From positions 38,163,870 through 38,227,869 of the forward strand of contig JAVUNC010000006.1 of the NCBI GenBank assembly GCA_032173965.1: a DNA stretch of 64,000 nt, given 5' to 3'. This DNA comes from Sitta carolinensis. Lineage: Eukaryota > Chordata > Aves > Passeriformes > Sittidae. Positions within the stretch are counted from its first letter, which is position 1. Each line of letters starts with the position of its first letter. Shown piece after piece: positions 63,901 through 64,000 of this stretch. Under the pieces are notes generated by a model. It saw only the letters and a program-made list of their open reading frames with translations. It was not told the DNA's origin and searched no databases. Both the position numbers and the translations under genes were made by a program.

Positions 63901-64000
63901 TTAGCTAGGCTAAAGGTAAGTGCAAGTATGCTTTTGTGATGCTGTGAACATTATCTGCATGAAAACTGTCTGCCTTTTCCTCCACTAACTTGAGCTGATC
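60122..64000. other. NRXN3 intronic or flanking sequence, no gene seen
   Basis: 3.9 kb without a recognised exon or repeat family, apart from an A24 run at 60911-60934. A moderately GC-rich patch at about 62940-63240 has short frames only. Confidence 0.5.

Overview
The window looks like nuclear DNA of a bird. It is AT-rich and repeat-poor, with one recognisable protein-coding gene in large introns and intergenic sequence. The dispersed repeats are truncated CR1 LINEs, two of them still ending in the avian-type octamer tail (ATTCTATG-like), plus an eroded class II (ERVK-like) endogenous retrovirus. A reptile cannot be excluded, but the low repeat density fits a bird better.

The gene is the 3' end of neurexin-3 (NRXN3) on the minus strand. 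The terminal exon (37330 down to the stop at 36405) encodes the long juxtamembrane stalk, the single transmembrane helix, the short cytoplasmic tail and the C-terminal PDZ ligand EYYV. A long T-rich-sense 3' UTR follows, probably to about 33715. About 7.8 kb upstream in transcription (45204-45095) is a second, short coding exon with its own stop. It encodes a 35-residue tail with small residues, a spacer and a hydrophobic end, as expected of the GPI-anchor alternative of neurexin-3 splice site 5 (SS5). Inside the terminal exon a further acceptor (exon start 36706) would give a short-stalk form. All three acceptors interrupt a codon after its first base, so one upstream donor could join any of them in frame. 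Together they could choose between a long-stalk transmembrane, a short-stalk transmembrane and a lipid-anchored protein. The upstream LNS/EGF exons lie outside the window.

Layout: 1-33.7 kb is intergenic DNA downstream of NRXN3, holding CR1 pieces at 23.2 and 31.7 kb, the retroviral remnant at 28.4-29.3 kb, a perfect hairpin at 0.35 kb, a CpG-rich patch at 7.5 kb and a 402-bp span bounded by a 25-bp inverted repeat at 29.7-30.1 kb. 33.7-37.3 kb is the NRXN3 terminal exon. 37.3-45.1 kb is intron. 45.1-45.2 kb is the alternative exon in unusually A-rich (plus strand) DNA. 45.2-64 kb is upstream intron, with CR1 pieces at 48.9, 50.5 and 53.0 kb (the last two apparently one split element) and a GC-rich island at 59.8-60.1 kb. 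No tRNA, rRNA, CRISPR or bacterial-type feature was seen. The other open frames are short and lack convincing features of genes.
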